Shown here: one piece after another, positions 1-9,752 of the stretch
Numbering within the stretch: the stretch's first letter is position 1
How the letters are laid out: the number at the start of each line of letters is the position of its first letter
DNA from: Dipteris shenzhenensis
Taxonomy: Eukaryota; Polypodiophyta; Polypodiopsida; Gleicheniales
Direction: 5' to 3' (one strand)
DNA: 64,000 nt
Assembly (NCBI GenBank): GCA_047967505.1
Contig: CM106540.1
Program-made: the position numbers and the translations under genes
Notes under the pieces: generated by a model
The model's input: only the letters and a program-made list of their open reading frames with translations
Database searches by the model: none
Told to the model about the DNA's origin: nothing

Positions 1-847
1 TGGGGTAACTCTTTCACTGGTAAGGTGTTTCCAAGTAAGGGTTCATTTGCTATGCATACTCCTTCTAGGCCCTCAGGGGACCATTCAAGAGGCAGTGGTT
101 CTAATTTTGAGGGAGCTGACATTGCAAGGTACAATTTGACGATCCTTGATTGGACTCTTTTGAATTCATTGAAGTGCTCAGCCTTGGCTTTTCTGCGATT
201 TCCTCCAACTTTCGTACAGGATCTTCTATCGTTATTCAACTTTGGAGGTTCAACTTTTGGGATCTCAACTGCCATTAGGGCATGCGGAATGGCTAAGTCA
301 TTATCAAAGATTTGATCTTCAATTTCAGCATTCTCAACCTCTGTTTCAAGGTCCCAAGGAAAATCTGAGTCATCATTGGTATGGGTATCTTCTTCAGGTT
401 CATTATCCCACTCGAGGTCAGCCATAAAAAATGGCATCTCTAGATCGATTGGTTTTGCATGTGGGAGTGGAGGATCTACCTGTAGCGCCTTAGCATCTAT
501 CTATGAGAAGATGGGGTCTAATGAATGGTAGTTGTCGATGGTTGCCAATGTTTGTGAGTCACCCGCGATGGCATGCTATTGTAGGGGAGCTAATTTGCTT
601 GAGATTGTCGTGGAAGATGTGTCATCCAATGCTCTAGGCACAATTGGTTTTATAGCTCCTATTCCCACATTCACCCTGCCATCACGATTCTAGATTGTCA
701 CTCTATCAGTTCCCCAGTCATGGAGGACTGATGCTTCTCGTAACCAAGGACATCCCAGTAAGATTTGATAGGATTTTTTGGGAAGATCCAAGATTGTGGA
801 TTGAAGGGAAAAGCAGACTCTTGCGATCTTTGTGGACATGCCATTCA
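1..847 (-). pseudogene. Ty3/gypsy polyprotein remnant downstream of the protease
   Basis: On the minus strand this continues the decayed polyprotein that starts near 3,092. After a frameshift near 865 the frame reads on as the C-terminal part of the retropepsin region, including the segment KPLGVVNGMSTKIARVCF. A poorly conserved linker rich in Glu, Asp and Pro follows. Several in-frame stops interrupt it. The reverse transcriptase should lie to the left of the window. Nothing here is likely to be translated. The assignment rests on continuity with the protease and gag frames rather than on a motif of its own. Confidence 0.55.
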
Positions 848-1651
848 CTACTCCCAAGGGTTTAGCCGTGAATCATCGACAAGGTGTATGTTGAAATTAG
901 CCTTTTGCATTGTTGGGAGACCCCATTCTTCATAGAGCTCCTTTGATAGGACATTTAAACCTGCTCCACCATCCACTATGGCTTGGACTTCATTATATGC
1001 CTTGTGGATCAAAGGCACAGTAATGTTGCGTATGTCATCTCTCTTACCCAATCGCACAGGGATATCTTCAATGTCGTGCATAGGTGGAGGGGGATTTGTG
1101 AGTTCAATCCATCCTTTGAAACTCTCCCAGAGATTGGGACAATTTCGTAGGAGGCTTCCAATGGGAATTGACACAGGGCAACTCAGGATGCTAGAGAGTG
1201 TGGCTCCTTCAAGTTGACATGGCAGTACATTATGTTGTGGAGTCTGTTGTTGGAATAGAGGCTCAAGTACAGTATCAATACTTTGTAGGGCTATGTCATG
1301 GCTTGGGTCTTGAGCTTGTTTCTCAGCCTCAAATTGAGCTTGTTTGTTTTGTACCCATTGTTGAAGTACCTGAAAATGAGCCTTCTCCACCTCTGCATTT
1401 GGGTATGGAGTCTCTTTTATTTGAGACTCGGGAGTTAACGTGGATGAGCTCAGCTGCTCATTACTTGGCAGAGGTGGAGGCACTTGTGCTTTCTTTTTCA
1501 GAAGTCGCTTTGGTTGGATGGGAATGTTAGGGTCCTTGGTGGCCTCTTTCTATTGGCATGTAATTACATTGAGAGGTTGTGATTTTGCACTTTCTGAACC
1601 CAGACTTTGATGGTCCACCCCAATGATGTCGATGGGGATGTTAGGCTTAAC
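848..1651 (-). pseudogene. Ty3/gypsy aspartic protease (retropepsin) region
   Basis: A 211-residue open frame (848-1,483) contains AIVDGGAGLNVLSKELYEEW, a retropepsin active-site region in which the usual D-S/T-G is D-G-G-A, the form common in plant gypsy proteases. Before it is the block VRLGKRDDIRNITVPLIHKA, typical of the N-terminal part of this domain. The same frame can be followed upstream to 1,651 through two in-frame TAG codons, linking it to the zinc-knuckle region. The frame breaks near 865, apparently by loss of one base, just after LVDDSRLNPWE. In a live element this protease would cleave the Gag-Pol polyprotein. Here it is a relic. Confidence 0.8.
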
Positions 1652-2161
1652 CTATGTTTGTTCTGGGACCTTATTTTTCATGGGACAATCCATACAAGCA
1701 TGTCCTATGCCACAATCTCTGCAGAGTGGTTGGAAAGTAGCTGGGCTACCATGATGAGGGCACTCTGTGATCCAGTGACTTTCTCCACAACTGTAGCACT
1801 TGATTGGTGCACGATATGTGTTGGGATGTACTTGATTTGCATGAACTGGTATTAGACCCTCTACACCTTCTACATAATCTTCTACATAATACACTGGATA
1901 CTTTGCTTCATACTCAAATGGCGAGTCTACTTCCTCGGCTTGTAATTGATGTATTGGAACTGCCTGAGGAGTTGGATTTGGTGCTCTTGGATATGGTTGT
2001 GGATTCGGATTCCTGAGTAGTTGTGGGACTTGTGTCCAAACGAGAACGGGATTTAGCCTCAGAGCTGGGGGCATGCAAGTGCCAGTAGCCTCTATACTGG
2101 CATGGGTGCCGCTTGGTATTGTTGAGGGCAAGGCAGATTGTTGCGCATGTTGAAGATGCAA
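1652..2161 (-). pseudogene. Gag C-terminal region with CCHC-like zinc knuckles
   Basis: The 169-residue frame begins with a Pro/Gln-rich linker and ends with two cysteine clusters, CYSCGESHWITEC and CRDCGIGHACMDC. Both have spacing C-x2-C-x3-H-x4-C, one residue shorter than the classical retroviral knuckle between the second Cys and the His. Such knuckles bind the element's RNA in the Gag particle. The gag core upstream is in a different frame, so at least one indel lies between about 2,090 and 2,160. The protease frame follows downstream in the same frame, separated by stop codons. Confidence 0.75.
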
Positions 2162-3092
2162 GTGTTCTCATCATGGCCATCGACAACGCAGATATGGCAC
2201 CATAACCTTGGTGGTGGATTTGCTTGTGCAGTGATCCTGGCTCTTAGGACCGGGCACTCATTTGCTATATTATTAGCCATGCAATGTGGACACCAGACAT
2301 TTTCTCATCGTGGACATGTCTGAGTTGGCAGCTGAGACAAGTGAAGTTTTTGTTCCATGGCCTACATCATGTCTTCTTTCAATTTCAGGGTCATGGCCTC
2401 TAGGCGATCTTCATTTGATGTTTCAGCAGTGGCCTTTGATTTGCCCTTTTTTGAGCACTTATCTCATGTACTAGATCTGCCGTCATCACTGCTAGTGTCT
2501 GAGTCGGTTATGCCATCCTTAATGTCAATGGCTGCCACATGAGCAGCATTGAATGTTTCATAGCTACTTATCTTTTTCATATCCTTTCAGATTTTCTTTC
2601 TTAGTCCTACAATGAACCATGCTGTGAGGTACTTTGCATTTGGGCATGGGTCACATTCGGTGATTAATCTTTTCACCTTACCCAGGTATGTGTGTACATC
2701 TTCTCATCGGCCTTGTTCGATCTTGCTTAGTTGGAGAGCAGGATCATCTTGTAGCCTCTCCATTTGAAAGCATCGTATGAATTCTATTTGAAGTAGGTCC
2801 CATGTGGTGCGCTCTTCCACTAGAAGGTCGAGGTACCATTCAGACGCTTCATCAGTTAAGGCCATGGGAATCCAAGCCACCTTGGTTTCATGGGATTGAT
2901 CTCCACCTGCTCGGCATGTAGCATCAAAATGCTGGCAGAATCAGGTTGGATCTCCCCTACCATTATATTTGGGAAGTTCTAGTTTTCCCAAGGGGCGTCT
3001 GCTTTGATTGTTATTATTTCTTTGATTAAAGAAATTGTTAGCCTCTGCATCGAGGTCGATATCCCCATCATTGTCGCGATGGCATCTAGCCA
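2092..3092 (-). pseudogene. Ty3/gypsy Gag core (decayed)
   Basis: Reading the minus strand from ATG at about 3,092 (MARCHRDNDGDIDLDAEA) gives a continuous retrotransposon Gag frame: LGKLELPKYNGRGDPT, then WIPMALTDEASEWYLDLLVE and LQIEFIRCFQMERLQDDPAL. It ends in a cluster WCHICVVDGHDENTC, a classical C-x2-C-x4-H-x4-C knuckle. Six stop codons break it: after RGDPT, EQGR, LRKKI, GRSST, EDMM and TCPR. Each is one transition from a sense codon; most are TGA where CGA would fit, or TAG where CAG would fit. This is the pattern left by deamination of methylated cytosine in a silenced element. There are few indels, so the copy decayed mostly by point mutation. Confidence 0.82.
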
Positions 3093-3109
3093 TGTTGGGG
3101 CATGGAGGA

Positions 3110-3570
3110 CTTAAAGGGAGTGATTGAATCTCAGGGGGGGATTCGAGGTAGAGGATTGGTGGGGGCGATGGTTGCAGCAGAGTTGTATGTGGATTTGGAA
3201 AGCATTGGAGTCAGAGGCGAGGGGTAAAAGTAGGGGTAAAAGTTGCTTTTTATGGAGGGGGGTCCTAAGGGTGGTGTGAATAAACTTTAAGTCCAACTGA
3301 GGGGTTGGAACCAAGTTAATCTAGTTAGATTAACTAACCTAGATCCTCCCAATTATTGTAACTAGGAGGTTCACCGAACTAAGTTCACTAACTACAATTA
3401 GGTACTAACTGAAGGTTAGTTAACCTAACATAACTATTAGTAACTAACCTAGGGTGAACCTAACCTTAGTTAGACTAAACTAACCTAGTTTAATCTAACC
3501 TAACCTAAGTGTGACTAACCTAACCTAGGGTAATCTATCCTAGGGTTAGATTGGTGGTTAGGTTAGGGTT
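3110..3570. repeat. Degenerate CTAACCTAA-type repeat in the gypsy leader
   Basis: From about 3,318 to 3,570 the plus strand is dominated by short variants of TAACCTA and CTAACCTAA, with several GGTTAG inversions. It lies just upstream of the gag start on the minus strand, so it is probably part of the untranslated leader of the gypsy element. It is not a telomere array: the plant unit TTTAGGG is not repeated in register. The stretch 3,110-3,318 shows no feature. Confidence 0.6.
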
Positions 3571-3599
3571 ATTTTATTTTATTTTTATTTTTTAAAATT

Positions 3600-4086
3600 T
3601 TATTGTGTGTGGGGGGGGGCTTCCCTGGCGGCGGCGCTAGGGGGTGTTTTTTGAGCAGGGGGGGGAAGGGCAGAGGGGTGAGTGGGGGTGAGGGTTGAGG
3701 GGAGGGGAAGGGGGGTGGAGGGAGAGGGGGCGCGGGTGCGGGGGTGGTCGCGACGGCGGGGTGGGAGGGGGTGTAGGGGAGGGGAGGGGAGGGGAGGGTG
3801 TAGGGTGGTGGAAGGGAGGGGGCGCGGGCGCGTTGGTGGTCACGGCGGTGGGGTGGGAGGGGGGTAGGGGAGGGGAGGGGAGGGTGTAGGGTGGTGGAAG
3901 GGAGGGGGCATGGGCACAGGTCGATGGGTGTCGTCGCTGGCGAGGCGGGTGCCACAAGCGCGCATGGCCTGTCCAGGGTAGAGCAACGGCTTAGGCCCTT
4001 GCTTTAGGTAGGTATGGTAGGGAGCGGCCAACGAGGGGGGGTAGAGAGAGAGAGAGAGATAGAGGGGGTGGGGGGCAAAGAGAGAA

Positions 4087-4126
<40 letters not shown>

Positions 4127-4134
4127 CAAGGGGG

Positions 4135-4169
<35 letters not shown>

Positions 4170-4247
4170 GGGGTGGTGGGCAAAGAGAAAGAGAGAGAGT
4201 GAGTGAGAAAGAGAGAGAAATAGAGAGAGAGAGAGAGAGAGAGAGAT

Positions 4248-4291
<44 letters not shown>

Positions 4292-4426
4292 AGGGAAAGA
4301 GAGAGAGAGGGGGGGAGGGATAGAGAGAGAAAGAAAGAGAGAGGGGAAGGGAAAGAGAGAGAGAAAGGGGGAGAAAGGGGGAGGGATAGAGAGAAAAAGA
4401 GAGAAAGAAAGAGAGAGGGGGTGGGA

Positions 4427-4499
<73 letters not shown>

Positions 4500-4548
4500 G
4501 AGAGGGAGAGGGCGAGAGAGAGAGAGAGAGACTGAGAGAGAGAGAAAG

Positions 4549-4581
<33 letters not shown>

Positions 4582-5265
4582 TGAAGAGAGAGAGAGAGGG
4601 GGGAGGGAAAGAGAGAGGGGGGGGAGGGATAGAGAGAGAAAAAGAGAGAAAGAAAGAGAGAGGGGGAAAGGGGGAGGGGGGGAGGGGGAGAGGGGGGAAG
4701 GGGGAGAAGGGGAGGTGGTGGTGGTGGTGGTGGTGGAGGGGGGAGGGGGAAGGGGGTGCTGGAGATGGAGGGGGGTAAGGGGTTGCTGGAGATGGAGGGG
4801 GTGAAGGGGGGAGGGGGTGCTGGAGATGGAGGGGGGAGGGGCAGAGTGGGTGGTGGAGATGGAGGGGGGAGGGGGGGAAGGGGAGGTGGTGGTGGTGGTG
4901 GAGATGGAGGGGGGAGGGGGGGAGGGGGTGGTGGTGGTGGTGGTGGTAGAGGGGGGAGGGGGGAAGGGGGAAGGGGGTGGTGGAGATGGAGGGGGGATGG
5001 GGAGGTGGTGGTGGTGGAAGGGGGAAAGGGTGGTGGAGATGGAGGGGGGAGGGCGGAGGGGGTAGTGGAGATGGACGGGGGGAGGGGGGAGGGAGTGGTG
5101 GAGATGGGGGGGGGAGGGGGGAGGGGGTGGTGGAGATGGAGGGGGGAGGGGGGAGGGGGGGAGGGGGGTGGTGGAAATGGGAGGGGTGGTGGAGATGTAG
5201 GGGGGGAGGGGGGGAAATGGGGGAAAGGGGGGAAGTGGTGGTGGTGGAGGGGGGGTGGGGGGAAA
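3600..5265. repeat. Strand-asymmetric G/GA-rich simple-repeat tract
   Basis: About 1.66 kb are almost pure purine on the plus strand, in three parts. 3,608-3,915 is G-rich with AGGGGAGGGG and GGGTGTAGGG units, including a duplicated block. 4,036-4,700 is mostly (GA)n with G runs. 4,705-5,250 is built from GGTGGTGGAGATGGAGGGGG-type units. The C-rich complement lies on the sense strand of the gypsy element, between its LTR-like block and gag. Long apparent open frames here (Ser/Leu/Pro-rich on minus, Gly/Glu/Arg-rich on plus) arise from the repeat and are not genes. Confidence 0.9.
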
Positions 5266-5269
5266 GAGA

Positions 5270-5911
5270 TGAAAAAAGAAACTTCATGGATGGAAAAAAA
5301 AAACTAACAGAAATCCAAAGGGAGGAAGAGGTGGTCACTTGAACGCTCTCCAAGTCTTTCTTGATGTAATGGGATTGTTGAGGACCAATGGACGGTGGGT
5401 GGATGGCTACGTTATCACTGTGAGAGGCTCGAAGTCACTTACCATTAGGGATGGGAGTAGGGTGGTGGTCGATGGAGAGGGAGTGTCTTGCATAGGGCTC
5501 GGATTGGGGAAGAGGATGGAGGCAAAATATGAAAGCTGAAGAATGAGGGGGTGGAGTGGGTTTTATAGGAAATGGGTTTAGGTTTAGGGTTAAACCCTAA
5601 ACTCTTCCAGAGCCGTAACATTTTATGGATAGCTCGGTTTGCTCTTCTGCAAAAAGGTGAAATGATCAAAATTGCAAGCTCTACGCATTCGTGTCCACTA
5701 CCTATCCTGATTTTTTATCAAGTGGCTTTGTTTTAAGAAATAAAAAAAAAATCTTAAGGTAATAACCCAAGGTTGATGCTTAGGGTTGATATGTTTAGCT
5801 AGAAATGGAAAAAAATTTTACTCTCCTTGCCCTTGAGTGTTATGTTCATGAAAGTTCGAAGTAGTTTGTTTTTTTTTACACATACCTACGTATGTTTACT
5901 CATACCGTGCC
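5270..5911. other. Gypsy leader, unique sequence; no gene seen
   Basis: This joins the purine tract to the LTR-like block. A TATA-like CTATAAAACCC lies on the minus strand around 5,552-5,562. An inverted pair of telobox-like motifs (TTTAGGG facing AACCCTAAA) lies at about 5,577-5,600. No coding frame or primer-binding site could be recognised with confidence. Confidence 0.4.
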
Positions 5912-6112
5912 AAATGTTGGCTCTTTCCTATGGCTTTCATAGGAAGAGTAGGGTTTTCTCAGTATGCACGGTTCTGAGGCTTTTTGTCACCTACAGATAT
6001 ATCGGGGTTATCATTTGTAGTATAAATGTAGCTTAGGACCTCGAGTCGTGTTCCGTTAAGAGACGTAGGCTTAAATGTGGTAAGCAAACATAGTGCATGC
6101 ATGTTAAAATTA
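5912..6112 (-). repeat. LTR-like block shared, inverted, with 47,125-47,217 plus 49,375-49,460
   Basis: Read on the minus strand, this ~200-bp block matches two segments far to the right. TTTGCTTACCACATTTAAGC and CGGAACACGACTCGAGGTCC match 47,148-47,205. GTAGGTGACAAAAAGCCTC, GCATACTGAGAAAA and AGGAAAGAGCCAACA match 49,375-49,460. In the right-hand copy the two halves are parted by a younger LTR element. Its position at the 5' side of the minus-strand gypsy leader suggests it is the end of that element's LTR (ending ...CCAACA), but no terminal TG or second LTR lies in the window. Confidence 0.65.
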
Positions 6113-6194
6113 AAGCTCTAAATATTAGCCCAACCAACTTGGGAAAGCCTCTAAATTAGCCCTTGGGCTAAAATTTGCCCCTAATTTTTTCCTT
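6113..6194. other. Junction between LTR-like block and CACTA Y
   Basis: A short A/T-rich stretch with a repeated TTAGCCC/GGGCTAA motif. It lies between the gypsy LTR-like block and the first base of homology between the two CACTA copies. It could be the outer end of the gypsy LTR. No TSD could be identified. Confidence 0.3.
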
Positions 6195-7431
6195 ACTTGG
6201 CATGAGCTGGTAAGGGTTTGTAACTATAGTGTGCTATATTGAATGGAAATAAAGATTACACAGTAAAACCAGCTTTTGTTTAGATACTCCATCTCAAGAT
6301 CAATCACCTGCTTGATCCCATGCATATCTTCAAGAATGTGGCATCTACCATTTAGGAACATTTGAATGGGACACGAGATTCCGCAGGCATAAGGGAGGAT
6401 CTACGCATCACAGGGAGGATAAATGAAGCTTGGCCACAAGAGAGGCCAAATGGGTGTGTCTTTTTACCTCATGCACCATGGAGGTTATCAAAGCTAGAGT
6501 TGGTGGCGGTGAAGCGAGCTATCACTACAATTCGTACTCCCACTAGATGCATGAGGTGTTTGAAGGGGGCCTTCACAAAGAGCAAGAAAAGAGGTGTAGA
6601 GCAATTATATGGCTTGAAATATCACGATTGGCACAAGATGCTCCAAGTAAGTATTTGATGTGCATAATATCTTTTTCCTTTCAAATTTGTGAGCGAATTA
6701 GAATCAACTAATCAACCATTCCTCATGTGTTCAATTCATACTACCTACTAGCATTTCTCATAGTGCATCGAAATACATGAAGGATTGTATTTACAAAATG
6801 GGTGCGCTTGTGAGGTAATTTATAGGATACAAAATGTGAAGCGTATCAATGCTCCATGCAAGGTTTTCATATTGCTAATATGGTGTACTTTTTCCTTTCT
6901 AGGTATGTGAGCTCAAAGGAAATAGATCCCACCACACTTGAGAATGCTCAAGTTATGCAGTGGAGGTGTTTGTTTAGTGGAGGAGACCTTTCCATGTTCT
7001 ATTCTCACAAGCCAACTACATCTCATAGTTCATTTGGTGGATGAGATTGCTATATGCGGCACTATACATGCTTGATGGTTGTTCTTCCTCGAGTGCTTCA
7101 TGAAGACCGTGAAGGGTTTTGTGAGACAAAATGCAAGTCCTGAAGGTAGCATGGCTGAGGGTTTGGTTAGTACAAGAGTCACTTGTATATATTTTTGAAT
7201 TTCTTGTTGATGTGGATAGCTCTCTCCCACGACTATGGAGAGATGATGAACACCTAAGGATGACCTCTATTATGTCTCAAGGGAAAGGACAGAGCAAAGT
7301 AATAGACACGGAGTTGCTTAATAATATCAACCTTTATTGCATGCTTAATAGTGATGTGATGAAAAGATGGGTGACAAGACACGGAGAAAGGGCCCTCTTT
7401 CATACACACCATGGATCTCGTGTGCCATACC
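6195..7431 (+). pseudogene. CACTA element Y, left part: tnp2-type transposase C-terminus (DUF4218-like)
   Basis: The frame 6,300-6,660 reads LLDPMHIFKNVAS, EHLNGTRDSAGIREDL, PQERPNGCVFLPHAPWRLSK, then LKYHDWHKMLQ at a GTAAGT donor. These match the conserved end of plant CACTA (En/Spm) tnp2 transposases (pattern LDVMHIEKNV...LPPACYTLS...KSHD). A later exon (FFLSRYVSSKEIDPTTLENA, then HLIVHLVDE and MKTVKGFVRQNASPEG) matches the following DUF4218 domain. A TAG interrupts the first exon just before EHLNG, where the copy at 9,822 has TGG. Homology with that second copy begins at about 6,195. Y is cut at 7,431 by element X and resumes at 26,758. Confidence 0.8.
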
Positions 7432-7499
7432 CACTACTACACACGAGCCTCATTCCGACGTTTAAGCACCAATGTTTAGCGCACGTGGGGCGCTAATTA

Positions 7500-8110
7500 T
7501 CGGTATGCAATGGGGGTTTAAAAAGTGTCACTATAAAGTGACACTTGCTAGACTTGTATAAAGTTGTTATAGAGTGTTTTTTCCCATACTGACCTTTAAA
7601 GATAGTTTTACCCAATGACAAAAAAAAATATTTTCATACATGTTTGACCCTTTGAAAGAATGTACATCAAGTTTGAAGCCCATATATTCATGTCCAAGTT
7701 TGAGATGAAAAAAATCAATGAAGAGCATTTATATCAATGGCTTGAGCCAAGTCTAGTGCGCCAAACACAACAAAACAAAGCACCTACAGACGCGCACACA
7801 GACATGTTCACTCAACTTAAAAAAAACTTACGGGTGCATCTATTTGTACATCTATTTGCGCATCTACAAACTTGCATCTAAAGGCGTGTCTATATAGTAG
7901 ACAGACATGCCTATAGACACGCATATAGATGCATAAATAGATGCTCTACTAGAAAATTTAAAAAACAGATAGACAAATCGTTAAACACAAATATAGATGC
8001 ATTTGTAGGTGCATTTATAGATGCATTTGTAGATGCACAAATAGACGCTGCCTCAAATAGACAGACACATATATAGACACATTTATAGACGTCCTGATAG
8101 ATGCACTACA
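7500..8110. repeat. CACTA X left subterminal repeats
   Basis: From about 7,840 to 8,110 there are more than fifteen short units of the form ATAGATGC, ATAGACACG or TAGACGTG in both orientations. Subterminal arrays of 10-20 bp motifs are the usual transposase-binding region of CACTA elements. An imperfect hairpin AAAGTGTCACTATAAAGTGACACTT lies at about 7,521-7,545. The same unit type recurs at 11,820-12,080 and 28,200-28,385, next to the other CACTA copies. Confidence 0.7.
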
Positions 8111-8540
8111 TAATATTTTTTAAATTTTGTGTGCTTGAACAGAATGCTGTGTATGTTGTGTATATTATGTAGTTACAGGAATCCCCTTTCCACATTGTAT
8201 AATTCAATTCTTATAGCCAACCGCATTTTAATTAGCACTCTTGCAAGCACATCTATAGCCGACAATTACAATTCCTAATAAAACATTACAACTCCAAAAC
8301 ATTTAGTTCACAAGGCATTAATTGATAGAACGTTGCACAAGAAAATTGAAAGCCAAAAAAATAAAAAGAGTATATTAATTCATAGCTCAAAAAGTGCTTG
8401 TATGTACATAAAGCACGAAGCTAAGCCACGTTCTGTGGCTTCAAGTACCAAAAATAAGAAGAGTGTATATACAAGAGGCATGAAGCCAAGCCAGTGGCTT
8501 TAAGTACAAAAAAGAGTAGCTAGCGCTACTTCTACAACTA
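8111..8540. repeat. AT-rich spacer with a ~65-bp direct duplication
   Basis: No gene is seen. A direct repeat (about 8,400-8,460 and 8,462-8,520) shares GAAGCTAAGCCA/GAAGCCAAGCCA, GTGGCTTCAAGTAC/GTGGCTTTAAGTAC and AAAAAGAGTAG-like ends. It lies just past the end of the minus-strand ORF1, so it probably belongs to its 3' untranslated region. Confidence 0.5.
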
Positions 8541-9714
8541 ATCTAAGTTCTCCACATCCTCACTCCCTTCTACGCTCCCTTCTGCGCTCCCTTCTTGGCC
8601 TCCTTCTTCCTCGTCTTCTTCCTCATCTTCTTGTGTAGGGGCCTATAAACAAGGGACAACATATATCAATGTTTGAAAAATCAAATCTTTACTTATAATA
8701 TTGACATTATTTAATTACTTTCAAATACCTCGGGGGGCGCTCTAGTAGCCCGGATATACTGCTCCTCAGTAATGAACCCGTCATTATAGAAGTGCTTCCA
8801 TGTATCTCCTCTGTGATGGTGGCAGTGGTAGGATGTCTCGATAGGAGTAGGGTACCTGCCCATGATATTAAGCTGCAAGATGACACAATTTGCGGAGGGG
8901 TTAGTACAAAGAAACCCTAATAAACTACATAAACAATATAATTTGAGATCGATACTTACAAATTGGGCCTCCCATGATTCAACACCCCCTGCTCCAAAAT
9001 GCACGCTTCCATATTGCTCCATTTGGATCCTTCGTGCCTCCACGTGCTACAGATTGGGTTCCTCCTTCACTGACTTCATTGCTTTCTTCCACTCATGCTT
9101 GTGAGTGGTGTGGGGTGGGCCCCTTCGTGGTTGACCTCCCTCGATCCTGGCAAGCTCCGCTAGTGCCTACCTCTTAAGCGAAGATCTTTTATTGCCAAGT
9201 ATCATAACAATCTTTGACTTGGCCCATTTATCTATGAACTAAACATTGGGGGGGTTAGGATACCTAGAGCGAACAGCAGCGAGGGTCTCATCAGCCAACC
9301 TCTTTGGATGGTCTTTGTAGTGAATAAAGCAATCTCTATAATTGTTAGCAATTATAGAGCGCATGAAGGCCATGATGTCCTTCCCTCGTGCATCCATCAA
9401 GATGCCTCCTATCTGAGTGATGTCATAGTAGATCGTACCATCACCCAGAGGCACATCTAAATCATCTGAATCATCCTCGTCCCCACCACCACCCCTCCCA
9501 AAGCACTGCATCCCCCATCACTCTCCCTGCTACTACACTTGCTACAATGTCGTGTCGAGCTAGTATGTTGGCCACTCATAGCTAGAGACTGCACGGGACT
9601 ATGTGGACCACTCGTAGCTGGAGAACTGAGTTTCGACTGCACAGGAGTACGCCGATGGCTCTGTGAGCCAAAAGGGCCTCCTGACGGCATCAGGGAAGGG
9701 GCATAGGATGGCAT
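8541..9714 (-). pseudogene. CACTA ORF1, Ptta/En/Spm family (Transposase_24-like), decayed
   Basis: The minus strand begins MPSYAPSLMPSGGPFGS and continues into MAFMRSIIANNYRDCFIHYK, HPKRLADETLAAVRSRYPNP and FIDKWAKSKIVMILGNKRSS. This is the layout of the plant Ptta/En/Spm ORF1 domain (PF03004-like), the TNPA-type DNA-binding partner of the CACTA transposase. A last exon follows an intron (CCGAG|GTATTT donor, TTTATAG acceptor near 8,643) and ends in a Glu/Asp-rich tail, EDVENLD, with the stop at about 8,541. In-frame TAG codons occur after PNPPNV, after SLKR and after EPNL, each where CAG would fit. The C-terminal half is otherwise coherent. Confidence 0.65.
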
Positions 9715-9752
9715 GGGGGAAGGGACTCGGCTGTGTAGCCACTTGGCATGAG

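Noticed and set aside
3330-3570. Interstitial telomere repeat.
   Set aside because: The motif is CTAACCTAA, irregular and without a TTTAGGG register. Only isolated telobox-like sites occur (5,577-5,600).
4004-5353. A 449-residue Ser/Leu/Pro/His-rich open frame and several Gly/Glu/Arg-rich frames on the other strand.
   Set aside because: They are direct readings of (GA)n and GGTGGA repeats, with no domain and no codon structure; every frame in the tract behaves alike.
7500-7560. GTGTCACTATAAAGTGACAC as a stand-alone MITE.
   Set aside because: The same motif type occurs near the other end of X, so it is better explained as CACTA subterminal sequence.
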